Assembly (NCBI RefSeq): GCF_037975245.1
Contig: NC_092580.1
Location: forward strand, 11,187,501 to 11,251,500
DNA length: 64,000 nucleotides
Origin: Apostichopus japonicus
Lineage: Eukaryota; Echinodermata; Holothuroidea; Aspidochirotida; Stichopodidae
Direction: 5' to 3'
The position numbers and the translations under genes were made by a program. Positions 48,446-60,846 of the stretch are shown here, piece by piece. Each line of letters starts with the position of its first letter. Position 1 is the stretch's first letter. The notes beneath the pieces are model-generated. The model saw nothing but the letters and a program-made list of their open reading frames with translations. It was not told the DNA's origin and searched no databases.

Positions 48446-49411
48446 TTACAGAGCAACAGATGAAAGAACTACATTTGTCATTTCTAGTCTCAAGTCTTTC
48501 AGTAAACACTTTGGGGCATTTCTTTGCCAAGTGTCTTGTAACTTAGAAAACCACTTTGTGATTAAAGGTTTGCAATGTTTTTCTACGTTTGATGGTATGC
48601 TAAATGAGAAAACAGTATGTTCCCTTTTGAGGTTCTGCTGCTGAGAGAAATGTGGACCTTCTTGTAAATGCTTGAGAGTTGTCATACAGACGACTTTGTA
48701 AACAGTCAAAGGAACACAACTCAAACAATTCCTTCCATCTGATGCATTTAACCAGTAGACAAGTGGGTAGCCAATGAAGAGACCGAACAAAGATGGTATA
48801 CACCACTCATTGTCTATTTCTACTGTATCCACTGGTACAGATGCACACCTACTGTTCAAATGTGTCTTGTAGATTGAATCCACCATTTTCTTCAATTGAC
48901 TGTGAACTTCCTCGTCAGCAATCTTTGGCTCTGACAATGCATAGGATGCATCAGTTATAAGAACCCTTGGCATACAAAGGCCTTCATCAAGAGGATACTC
49001 AGGGAAGTTTCGAAACAGTTCGGTGACTATTTCAACATTCACAATGAAAATATCGTTCACAACAACATAAATTTTGAAACAGTCTTGCAAGGCCTTCAAC
49101 ACACTGCATGGTGCGGTATTCTCGCAATGGCAACGACAAGATGTAGTGCGAGTATGGAGAATGGCAGCGACCGTTTGACACATTGGTATCAATGTAGACG
49201 GTTCAGTAATGCAACAATAATCGAAGAGAAAACCAGGCTTCACGCCTAACAAAACGACAGATATATCGACAAATATCCCACAAGAAGACCGGCTGACCTT
49301 TTTTCCCAGAGAAGAGTTTACCGTTACATGGAAATCCGCAAATGATATGCAACTTGGAATCTTTTTACTATAGGAATCATTGTTTTGATGTCTTTCCATG
49401 GGGGCAGCCAT
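48446..49411 (-). CDS. C1orf74 homologue (UPF0739 / DUF4504 family), single exon
   Basis: An uninterrupted 321-codon frame begins at ATG in a good context (AAAATGGC) and ends in TAA. Segments match the vertebrate UPF0739 protein C1orf74 as I remember it: GVKPGFLFDY (56-65), PSLFGLFIGYPLVYW (206-220), VPLTVYKV (233-240), VFSFSIPS (267-274) and the terminal SVAL. Human C1orf74 is about 269 residues, so this protein has a longer N-terminus (a second Met lies at residue 5) and an insertion rich in Cys and Thr near 88-102. No signal peptide or membrane span is seen. The family function is not known. It is the only long open frame in the window and stands alone, with the satellite array beginning about 1.6 kb upstream of its start. 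Confidence 0.85.
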   Translation of the reverse strand: MAAPMERHQNNDSYSKKIPSCISFADFHVTVNSSLGKKVSRSSCGIFVDISVVLLGVKPGFLFDYCCITEPSTLIPMCQTVAAILHTRTTSCRCHCENTAPCSVLKALQDCFKIYVVVNDIFIVNVEIVTELFRNFPEYPLDEGLCMPRVLITDASYALSEPKIADEEVHSQLKKMVDSIYKTHLNSRCASVPVDTVEIDNEWCIPSLFGLFIGYPLVYWLNASDGRNCLSCVPLTVYKVVCMTTLKHLQEGPHFSQQQNLKREHTVFSFSIPSNVEKHCKPLITKWFSKLQDTWQRNAPKCLLKDLRLEMTNVVLSSVAL

Positions 49412-50997
49412 TTTGGATATAACAGAAAAACGCCACCGGTTCAGCGGTACATCGCGTATTCGATTTCAGCGCTAGAGCATCGGGAGTACCAAACTAACCA
49501 AAGTATTATCGTAGTTTACTGACATTTGGTCGGCTGGAAGTTGTCAGTGAAATCGAAAGTTCGTCGAGGAGCCATCAAAATTTGAGGCCAGAAAACTGGT
49601 GAGTTTTACGGATCTTCAATGAAATTGTTGGTGTTGTATTGGTAGCAGTAAAACTAGTAGTATAGGCCTATATAGTTGGCTGACAAGATGGGAGAGTATA
49701 AGAACTTTTAATTCAAAATTGTCGGCGACTTAAGTACGTGTCCTTGAATTTCCACACACATTTCTGAACATTTCAACTTATAAAATAAAATTTCGTCTAG
49801 TTCCTAGTTATTTACCATTGTTTGACTTTTTATCTTCATATTTCTTTCGACAGTTTTTCTGTAAATACCTCCCGACCGAGCCGTAAATCAAAATCGCTCC
49901 TTTTCTTAGTATATCTGACCATCGCTTTATTCAGTTTTCGGAGCTTAGTCCGAGCGTGGTCGCGTGCAATCTAATCATCAATGCAAAGAGAAGGGATTGG
50001 TGCCATTGTGCTGCACCCAGTCGATCCTCTCTCGGAAGCTGGCCGAGAGTTCGAAGCAGACGCAATCATTTCTTGAAGTCACATACTTTGGTCTAAGATA
50101 TGTAAGATATATAAGATATGTAAATCACAGAAAAAAACATAGTTGCGAGTCGTGAAAGAGAATTGACTAGGAAATTACAAAGCTATTGAAGCAGAGGTAA
50201 TCAATTCTGTTTGCTTTTTCAGTGAAGGCTTTTTACTTTTTACTTGAATGGCCGTCCAGAGAACTGATGTTGAATCGTGTAATGAATTCAACGACGAATC
50301 TCGTAGCTGAACAACCTGCTTTCTAAACCACTTATTCACCACAGTAAAGTGAGCCGCACTTTCAGCCGCGTTTTCAAACGATGAGAGGTGACAGCAATTG
50401 TTGAAGTTAGAGTGTGCATACTCGAAATGTGCAACTAGACAGGCTAGCGAAGCGCAATACGGTGTCTTGTAATGGCCATTATTCATCATAAGTCTGACAA
50501 CAGGCACATTAGTTTTACATTTAATATTAATAATAAAAATTATCTCAATTTAAAATAACTTGGCAATTTGATTTTTCCCTCTTTTCTTCAGGCTCAAACT
50601 ATATTAGCTTCGTGATGTAAAGAAAAATCACCGTTGGACGCTTTTCGAGGACAAACGTGCACCTAAGGGAAACATGAAACATATACAGATCATAAATTAA
50701 TCCCTATATCATTTCAATTTTGTGAGGGCAAGGCGTCCATTCTGAATCTTTATTTAACGTAAAATGAATGTGAGGACGGGTCAACGTGTGCGTCGAAAAG
50801 GAGACTGATGTAAATATAGACTTTTCTTTCCCAGATCAAAATTGAGCGAGTGAGTGCATGTATATGTTTTGTCGTAATACCCTTGTAGTTTTCTATACCA
50901 CCATGACAAAAGAGGAGACGTAACCATAATTGATGAAAAAATAATAAAAAATATATGGAATGATAAGTATCATCAGCTTTACAAAAGTTTATACTCA
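49412..50997. other. Upstream flank of the C1orf74 homologue
   Basis: The promoter of the minus-strand gene should lie here, but no defined element could be recognised. A minus-strand frame of 110 codons at 50175-50507 has no ATG start and only a faint resemblance to the C1orf74 C-terminus, so it is not called as a gene. Confidence 0.45.
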
Positions 50998-53900
50998 AAT
51001 TAATATATGTTGTAGAACTACTTTTCCTCAGACCCTCATGTGAAGATTGGAATGATCCACGGCCAAAAAAGGATATATGACGTCATCATATACCCCTTCC
51101 CCAAAACAATTTACGACTGATTTCAAAGTAAGCATCGGATGTGCGGCTGAGTTTATATCTGCAATTGGCCTCATAGAAAATCCTTCAAATTCATATATAT
51201 TGTAGAACTATTCTTCATCTACACCCTCATGTAAAGATTGGAGTGATCCGATGCCCACACAAGGATATATGACATCTTCAAATACCCCTTCCTCAAACAT
51301 ATTGGGTGTTCAAATTAAGGCTTAACTTTACACATAAATCGAATGTGCGGCTGACTTTATATCTGCAATTGGCCTCATAGAAAATCCTTCAAATTCATAT
51401 ATATTGTAGAACTACTCTTCATCTACACCCTCATGTTAAGATTGGAGTGATCCGATGCCCACACAAGGATATATGACATCTTCAAATACCCCTTCCTCAA
51501 AAATATTGGGTGTTCAAATTAAGGCTTAACTTTACACATAAATCGAATGTGCGGCTGACTTTATATCTGCAATTGGCCTCATAGAAAATCCTTCAAATTC
51601 ATATAGATTGTAGAACTACTCTTCATCTACACCCTCATGTTAAGATTGGAGTGATCCGATGCCCACACAAGGATATATGACGTCATCAAATACCCCTTCC
51701 TCAAAAATATTCACGCGAGATTTCAAAATACTTAACTTTACACATAAATCGAATGTGCGGCTGAGTTTATATCTGCAATTGGCCTCATAGAAAATCCTTC
51801 AAATTCATATATATTGTAGAACTACTCTTTATCTATACCCTCATGTAAAGATTGGAGTGATCCGATGCCCACACAAGGATATATGACGTCATCAAATACC
51901 CCTTCCTCAAAAATATTGGGTGTTCAAATTAAGGCTTAACTTTACACATAAATCGAATGTGCGGCTGACTTTATATCTACAATTGGCCTCATAGAAAATC
52001 CTTCAAATTCATATAGATTGTAGAACTACTCTTCATCTACACCCTCATGTTAAGATTGGAGTGATCCGATGCCCACACAAGGATATATGACGTCATCAAA
52101 TACCCCTTCCTCAAAAATATTCACGCGAGATTTCAAAATACTTAACTTTACACATAAATCGAATGTGCGGCTGAGTTTATATCTGCAATTGGCCTCATAG
52201 AAAATCCTTCAAATTCATATATATTGTAGAACTACTCTTTATCTATACCCTCATGTAAAGATTGGAGTGATCCGATGCCCACACAAGGATATATGACGTC
52301 ATCAAATACCCCTTCCTCAAAAATATTGGGTGTTCAAATTAAGGCTTAACTTTACACATAAATCGAATGTGCGGCTGACTTTATATCTGCAATTGGCCTC
52401 ATAGAAAATCCTTCAAATTCATATATATTGTAGAACTACTCTTCATCTATACCCTCATGTAAAGATTGGAGTGATCCGATGCCCACACAAGGATATATGA
52501 CGTCATCAAATACCCCTTCCTCAAAAATATTCACGCGAGATTTCAAAATACTTAACTTTACACATAAATCGAATGTGCGGCTGAGTTTATATCTGCAATT
52601 GGCCTCATAGAAAATCCTTCAAATTCATATATATTGTAGAACTACTCTTTATCTATACCCTCATGTAAAGATTGGAGTGATCCGATGCCCACACAAGGAT
52701 ATATGACGTCATCAAATACCCCTTCCTCAAAAATATTGGGTGTTCAAATTAAGGCTTAACTTTACACATAAATCGAATGTGCGGCTGAGTTTATATCTGC
52801 AATTGGCCTCATAGAAAATCCTTCAAATTCATATAGATTGTAGAACTACTCTTCATCTATACCCTCATGTAAAGATTGGAGTGATCCGATGCCCACACAA
52901 GGATATATGACGTCATCAAATGCCCCTTCCTCAAACATATTCACACGAGATTTCAAAATGCTTAACTTTACACATAAATCGAATGTGCGGCTGAGTTTAT
53001 ATCTGCAATTGGCCTCATAGAAAATCCTTCAAATTCATATATATTGTAGAACTACTCTTTATCTATACCCTCATGTAAAGATTGGAGTGATCCGATGCCC
53101 ACACAAGGATATATAACGTCATCAAATACCCCTTCCTCAAACATATTCACACGAGATTTCAAAATGCTAAACTTTACACATAAATCGAATGTGCGGCTGA
53201 GTTTATATCTACAATTGGCCTCATAGAAAATCGTTCAAATTCATATATATTGTAGAACTACTCTTTATCTATACCCTCATGTAAAGATTGGAGTGATCCG
53301 ATGCCCACACAAGGATATATGACGTCATCAAATACCCCTTCCTCAAAAATATTCACGCGAGATTTCAAAATACTTAACTTTACACATAAATCGAATGTGC
53401 GGCTGAGTTTATATCTGCAATTGGCCTCATAGAAAATCGTTGAAATTCATATATATTGTAGAACTACTCTTTATCTATACCCTCATGTAAAGATTGGAGT
53501 GATCCGATGCCCACACAAGGATATATGACGTCATCAAATACCCCTTCCTCAAAAATATTGGGTGTTCAAATTAAGGCTTAACTTTACACATAAATCGAAT
53601 GTGCGGCTGAGTTTATATCTGCAATTGGCCTCATAGAAAATCCTTCAAATTCATATAGATTGTAGAACTACTCTTCATCTATACCCTCATGTAAAGATTG
53701 GAGTGATCCGATGCCCACACAAGGATATATGACGTCATCAAATGCCCCTTCCTCAAACATATTCACACGAGATTTCAAAATGCTTAACTTTACACATAAA
53801 TCGAATGTGCGGCTGAGTTTATATCTGCAATTGGCCTCATAGAAAATCCTTCAAATTCATATATATTGTAGAACTACTCTTTATCTATACCCTCATGTAA

Positions 53901-56900
53901 AGATTGGAGTGATCCGATGCCCACACAAGGATATATGACGTCATCAAATACCCCTTCCTCAAAAATATTCACGCGAGATTTCAAAATACTTAACTTTACA
54001 CATAAATCGAATGTGCGGCTGAGTTTATATCTGCAATTGGCCTCATAGAAAATCCTTCAAATTCATATATATTGTAGAACTACTCTTTATCTATACCCTC
54101 ATGTAAAGATTGGAGTGATCCGATGCCCACACAAGGATATATGACGTCATCAAATACCCCTTCCTCAAAAATATTGGGTGTTCAAATTAAGGCTTAACTT
54201 TACACATAAATCGAATGTGCGGCTGACTTTATATCTGCAATTGGCCTCATAGAAAATCCTTCAAATTCATATATATTGTAGAACTACTCTTCATCTATAC
54301 CCTCATGTAAAGATTGGAGTGATCCGATGCCCACACAAGGATATATGACGTCATCAAATACCCCTTCCTCAAAAATATTCACGCGAGATTTCAAAATACT
54401 TAACTTTACACATAAATCGAATGTGCGGCTGAGTTTATATCTGCAATTGGCCTCATAGAAAATCGTTGAAATTCATATATATTGTAGAACTACTCTTTAT
54501 CTATACCCTCATGTAAAGATTGGAGTGATCCGATGCCCACACAAGGATATATGACGTCATCAAATACCCCTTCCTCAAAAATATTGGGTGTTCAAATTAA
54601 GGCTTAACTTTACACATAAATCGAATGTGCGGCTGAGTTTATATCTGCAATTGGCCTCATAGAAAATCCTTCAAATTCATATAGATTGTAGAACTACTCT
54701 TCATCTATACCCTCATGTAAAGATTGGAGTGATCCGATGCCCACACAAGGATATATGACGTCATCAAATGCCCCTTCCTCAAACATATTCACACGAGATT
54801 TCAAAATGCTTAACTTTACACATAAATCGAATGTGCGGCTGAGTTTATATCTGCAATTGGCCTCATAGAAAATCCTTCAAATTCATATATATTGTAGAAC
54901 TACTCTTTATCTATACCCTCATGTAAAGATTGGAGTGATCCGATGCCCACACAAGGATATATGACGTCATCAAATACCCCTTCCTCAAAAATATTCACGC
55001 GAGATTTCAAAATACTTAACTTTACACATAAATCGAATGTGCGGCTGAGTTTATATCTGCAATTGGCCTCATAGAAAATCCTTCAAATTCATATATATTG
55101 TAGAACTACTCTTTATCTATACCCTCATGTAAAGATTGGAGTGATCCGATGCCCACACAAGGATATATGACGTCATCAAATACCCCTTCCTCAAAAATAT
55201 TGGGTGTTCAAATTAAGGCTTAACTTTACACATAAATCGAATGTGCGGCTGACTTTATATCTGCAATTGGCCTCATAGAAAATCCTTCAAATTCATATAT
55301 ATTGTAGAACTACTCTTCATCTATACCCTCATGTAAAGATTGGAGTGATCCGATGCCCACACAAGGATATATGACGTCATCAAATGCCCCTTCCTCAAAC
55401 ATATTCACACGAGATTTCAAAATGCTTAACTTTACACATAAATCGAATGTGCGGCTGAGTTTATATCTGCAATTGGCCTCATAGAAAATCCTTCAAATTC
55501 ATATATATTGTAGAACTACTCTTTATCTATACCCTCATGTAAAGATTGGAGTGATCCGATGCCCACACAAGGATATATGACGTCATCAAATACCCCTTCC
55601 TCAAAAATATTCACGCGAGATTTCAAAATACTTAACTTTACACATAAATCGAATGTGCGGCTGAGTTTATATCTGCAATTGGCCTCATAGAAAATCCTTC
55701 AAATTCATATATATTGTAGAACTACTCTTTATCTATACCCTCATGTAAAGATTGGAGTGATCCGATGCCCACACAAGGATATATGACGTCATCAAATACC
55801 CCTTCCTCAAAAATATTGGGTGTTCAAATTAAGGCTTAACTTTACACATAAATCGAATGTGCGGCTGACTTTATATCTGCAATTGGCCTCATAGAAAATC
55901 CTTCAAATTCATATATATTGTAGAACTACTCTTCATCTATACCCTCATGTAAAGATTGGAGTGATCCGATGCCCACACAAGGATATATGACGTCATCAAA
56001 TGCCCCTTCCTCAAACATATTCACACGAGATTTCAAAATGCTTAACTTTACACATAAATCGAATGTGCGGCTGAGTTTATATCTGCAATTGGCCTCATAG
56101 AAAATCCTTCAAATTCATATATATTGTAGAACTACTCTTTATCTATACCCTCATGTAAAGATTGGAGTGATCCGATGCCCACACAAGGATATATGACGTC
56201 ATCAAATACCCCTTCCTCAAAAATATTCACGCGAGATTTCAAAATACTTAACTTTACACATAAATCGAATGTGCGGCTGAGTTTATATCTGCAATTGGCC
56301 TCATAGAAAATCGTTGAAATTCATATATATTGTAGAACTACTCTTTATCTATACCCTCATGTAAAGATTGGAGTGATCCGATGCCCACACAAGGATATAT
56401 GACGTCATCAAATACCCCTTCCTCAAAAATATTGGGTGTTCAAATTAAGGCTTAACTTTACACATAAATCGAATGTGCGGCTGAGTTTATATCTGCAATT
56501 GGCCTCATAGAAAATCCTTCAAATTCATATAGATTGTAGAACTACTCTTCATCTATACCCTCATGTAAAGATTGGAGTGATCCGATGCCCACACAAGGAT
56601 ATATGACGTCATCAAATGCCCCTTCCTCAAACATATTCACACGAGATTTCAAAATGCTTAACTTTACACATAAATCGAATGTGCGGCTGAGTTTATATCT
56701 GCAATTGGCCTCATAGAAAATCGTTCAAATTCATATATATTGTAGAACTACTCTTTATCTATACCCTCATGTAAAGATTGGAGTGATCCGATGCCCACAC
56801 AAGGATATATGACGTCATCAAATACCCCTTCCTCAAAAATATTCACGCGAGATTTCAAAATACTTAACTTTACACATAAATCGAATGTGCGGCTGAGTTT

Positions 56901-58330
56901 ATATCTGCAATTGGCCTCATAGAAAATCCTTCAAATTCATATATATTGTAGAACTACTCTTTATCTATACCCTCATGTAAAGATTGGAGTGATCCGATGC
57001 CCACACAAGGATATATGACGTCATCAAATACCCCTTCCTCAAAAATATTCACGCGAGATTTCAAAATACTTAACTTTACACATAAATCGAATGTGCGGCT
57101 GAGTTTATATCTGCAATTTGCCTCATAGAAAATCGTTGAAATTCATATATATTGTAGAACTACTCTTTATCTATACCCTCATGTAAAGATTGGAGTGATC
57201 CGATGCCCACACAAGGATATATGACGTCATCAATTACCCCTTCCTCAAAAATATTGGGTGTTCAAATTAAGGCTTAACTTTACACATAAATCGAATGTGC
57301 GGCTGACTTTATATCTGCAATTGGCCTCATAGAAAATCCTTCAAATTCATATAGATTGTAGAACTACTCTTCATCTATACCCTCATGTAAAGATTGGAGT
57401 GATCCGATGCCCACACAAGGATATATGACGTCATCAAATGCCCCTTCCTCAAACATATTCACACGAGATTTCAAAATGCTTAACTTTACACATAAATCGA
57501 ATGTGCGGCTGACTTTATATCTGCAATTGGCCTCATAGAAAATCGTTGAAATTCATATATATTGTAGAACTACTCTTTATCTATACCCTCATGTAAAGAT
57601 TGGAGTGATCCGATGCCCACACAAGGATATATGATGTCATCAAATACCCCTTCCTCAAACATATTCACACGAGATTTCAAAATGCTAAACTTTACACATA
57701 AATCGAATGTGCGGCTGACTTTATATCTGCAATTGGCCTCATAGAAAATCGTTCAAATTCATATATATTGTAGAACTACTCTTTATCTATACCCTCATGT
57801 AAAGATTGGAGTGATCCGATGCCCACACAAGGATATATGACGTCATCAAATACCCCTTCCTCAAAAATATTCACGCGAGATTTCAAAATACTTAACTTTA
57901 CACATAAATCGAATGTGCGGCTGAGTTTATATCTGCAATTGGCCTCATAGAAAATCCTTCAAATTCATATATATTGTAGAACTACTCTTTATCTATACCC
58001 TCATGTAAAGATTGGAGTGATCCGATGCCCACACAAGGATATATGACGTCATCAAATACCCCTTCCTCAAAAATATTGGGTGTTCAAATTAAGGCTTAAC
58101 TTTACACATAAATCGAATGTGCGGCTGAGTTTATATCTGCAATTGGCCTCATAGAAAATCCTTCAAATTCATATAGATTGTAGAACTACTCTTCATCTAC
58201 ACCCTCATGTTAAGATTGGAGTGATCCGATGCCCACACAAGGATATATGACGTCATCAAATACCCCTTTCTCCAAAATATTCACACGAGATTTCAAATTA
58301 TAGCTTAACTTTACACATACATCGAAATAA
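50998..58330. repeat. Satellite array: about 36 units of ~205 bp with higher-order structure
   Basis: Every unit repeats TTGTAGAACTACTCTT, CCCTCATGTAAAGATTGGAG, GATCCGATGCCCACACAAGG, ATATATGACGTCATCAAAT, a variable block, then AATGTGCGGCTGA and GCAATTGGCCTCATAGAAAA. The variable block has three forms: A (ATTGGGTGTTCAAATTAAGG), B (ATTCACGCGAGATTTCAAAA then TACTT) and C (ATTCACACGAGATTTCAAAA then TGCTT). Units from about 51500 to 52900 mostly alternate A-B. From about 53300 onward the usual order is B-A-C, a trimer of about 617 bp. The edge units are the most diverged. No unit has a long open frame. Confidence 0.97.
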
Positions 58331-59990
58331 AATATTTTTCGACAGTTTAACTATTTAGTTTCCGTCTTTCTATTTCCTATCCTCTCATTCCTGTTTTCTA
58401 GTATTTCTTCCCATCTCTTCTCTCATGTTTTCTTTGTGCCAACTGGGTTGGTGTCTGGGTAGGGGGGCCGACGTTATCCCACCACCCGTATAATCGGCTC
58501 TGTGATACGACTTCACTTTAACTGTATACTTGATATGCGTATATCGCTACACTGCTATACAAATGCAGTTGCATTTACACTTGTTGAAGGCTCCCGTTTT
58601 CCCATGTCTATTTCCATATGTAAGGCTGAAATGATTCAAAGATAAGTTCAAGAAGTGATTGATGCCATTATTAGACGGTCTCTGACACATTCCATGCAGC
58701 CAATTCAGATCAAATCCCTTGAGTGTCTAGTCACGTTTAGTTGGAAATTAGGATTCACTTCGGGCTTGCTTGAATATGTCATCATGTTTGCAAATATAGC
58801 CTATTTCGTCGTGTTTAAAATATTTTTATTTTTTATTTTGGGATTAAATGTAAGTTTGATATGTGATTTTAAATATATATCATCTTGGTGTTTAACATCT
58901 TTGGTAAAAGCATATGTTTGCTTGTGAATTGACATATATTTTCAATGTATGTGCATTTCATATTATATTGTTTATGTATACTTAGTTTGTGTTTTTATAC
59001 ATGCTTCTTTGCCTCTTGTGTCGCTTTTGCGGTCATGGCCGCCCATATGCTGATTGGTGAGTGACATAATCTATCATTTACGAAGAAATGTAAGTAAAAC
59101 CTTTCACTATGACGCAATCGTTGAATTGTGGCTTTGTGTATCGGTTTAAATTCTTAATGTTAAGATAAAGCTGACACCGAGAAAGGAAAAGTTAACCAAC
59201 TGATGACCGCAAAGGCGTTCTATACCGCCACTGTCGTCCAAGTTTGATGAATTTGCCAATTAGTATATATTTATCAGTTTATGACAGTAAACAGATTCGA
59301 CTTCCTGTTTAGTGGGTGATGGGGGGGGGGAGGGGTGGCACGTTTTGGCTGTAAACGGGGTCACTTTATTCGTTTAACATTAAAACGTGTGTGCACCAGG
59401 TATTCTGAAGCCATCACTACAATTACTCTTAAGGGTTGTTTTGGCTACATATCGCTAGATCGACTGTTCAACGGAACAAGGGTTTAGGATTTGTAAATTA
59501 ATTGAATTCGACCAGTTGGAGAAGTGCACTGTTATTCGTGTCCGTTTCCTATGAGCGGCTTTGTGAGACCATGCCATTTTCGAAAAAGTACAAGTTTTCG
59601 GAAGAAGAAGTCCTACGCTGCATTGCTAAAGGTTGGTACTGCTTATACAAATACCCATTATGCAATTTCAAGTAATAATTGAAGGTTCTAGCGGCTAGCC
59701 ATCATTTGTTTCGAGGCTAGGTTGAAAGGGTGCCGCAGGCTACTACTGCTATAGCAGATATACAGTTAGTATATTTATTATATTTATATAAGGGCGACGT
59801 TCGAATAAGGCTGTCGCAGGATGTACCCGGCCCGTGATTTGATTGGTTGATATTCCGCAAGTTGTTTGCAAATATTAGAGCTTCTATGGTATATTACTTG
59901 CACAAAAAACTAAACCAGGATTCCTTAGAGCGTTTAATTCATAGGCGTAAAAAAAAAACTGCCCCCCAAATTTCCAGAGGACAAGAAATT
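58331..59990. other. Gene-poor region right of the satellite
   Basis: No supported gene. An open frame at 58655-58927 (90 codons) is hydrophobic and AT-driven, with no recognisable family. A G-run lies near 59318. Confidence 0.45.
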
Positions 59991-60026
59991 CGGGCAAAAG
60001 TCCCGAAAAATTTGGGCAGCCTAAGA

Positions 60027-60031
60027 GGAGG

Positions 60032-60068
<37 letters not shown>

Positions 60069-60126
60069 ATGGAGGTAAACGACAAAGGCAAATGAATATA
60101 TATAAATGAAAATCGTAACGATTTTC

Positions 60127-60178
<52 letters not shown>
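60027..60178. repeat. Two (AT)n microsatellites around a perfect palindrome
   Basis: AT runs at about 60027-60065 and 60130-60178. Between them is a perfect inverted repeat, left arm about 60097-60116 (ending AAATGAAAATCGT), centre base 60117, right arm 60118-60138 (ACGATTTTCATTT..), which runs into the second AT tract. Confidence 0.9.
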
Positions 60179-60181
<3 letters not shown>

Positions 60182-60730
60182 TGGAGTAGCTTGCCCGAAT
60201 ATTTTCAAATTTTTGCCTGACAATTCCATGATTGTATTTATTTAGCATCATGATGACCGAATATCTCCGTGTAACACCACCGTAAGCGCAGCTCATCTGG
60301 GCTATCACGCTTTTTGCACGATCATTTTTTTTTCTAACTAGTCAATTGTATACCTGGACATCCCCGACATGAGTGTATATAAGAAACATTTTCTTTTTCA
60401 TGGATGGGTGGGGGTGCCTACAAGCCTAGAAGTACAGGTTTATCATATTCTTTGTTATATTTTATACTTTTTTGTGAGACAAATTGAAGCCTCACCCGAC
60501 ACAGCGACATTATCCCGCCTACGTGTCGTTGAACAATGTGTGTTTTTCTGGAGGTAGCTGAGTACTTGTGTTAAAATAATAAATACGGTAACTAAATTTG
60601 AGCTTAAAAAATATACTGTCCCATTTTTCCCCTTCAAAGTGATGTTATCATATTTTCTTCTTCTAATTTACCAAATTTTTGGGGAAGTGTAAATCTCTAA
60701 AACGTGAGATTATAAAATAAAGAATGTTTA

Positions 60731-60846
60731 GATGCAACTTGCAAAGCCTCAGAAGTGCCGTTTCCGGCAATCTGAGAGGCATTTTTTGCCAACAATTTTC
60801 TTGTACGCTACGCGCCAACCGATGGTGGCGCTCCGCTTAGATAGTG
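60731..60846 (+). repeat. Dispersed repeat copy (inverse of 19799-20040)
   Basis: Contains ATGCAACTTGCAAAG, GAGGCATTTTTTGCC, TTTTCTTGTACGCTACGCGC and GGTGGCGCTCCGCTTAGATA, matching the intron 1 copy of the plus-strand gene in opposite orientation. The open frame over it is not a gene. Confidence 0.75.

Noticed and set aside
50175-50507. 110-codon minus-strand frame with KWFRKQ and a C-terminal SASIAL faintly like the C1orf74 end
   Set aside because: It has no ATG start, the similarity is limited to a few residues and the spacing differs. Chance is more likely than a duplicate fragment.
50998-58330. CRISPR array interpretation of the regular repeats
   Set aside because: The whole ~205-bp unit is repeated, including the variable block, with no unique spacers, and the genome is eukaryotic.
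58655-58927. 90-codon hydrophobic frame
   Set aside because: AT-rich composition gives a membrane-like look. It has no homology, splice context or regulatory signal.
59571-59631. Possible first coding exon starting MPFSKKYKFSEEEVLRCIAK
   Set aside because: The context looks exon-like, but the following GTTGGT is a poor donor, no second exon was found and no family is recognised.
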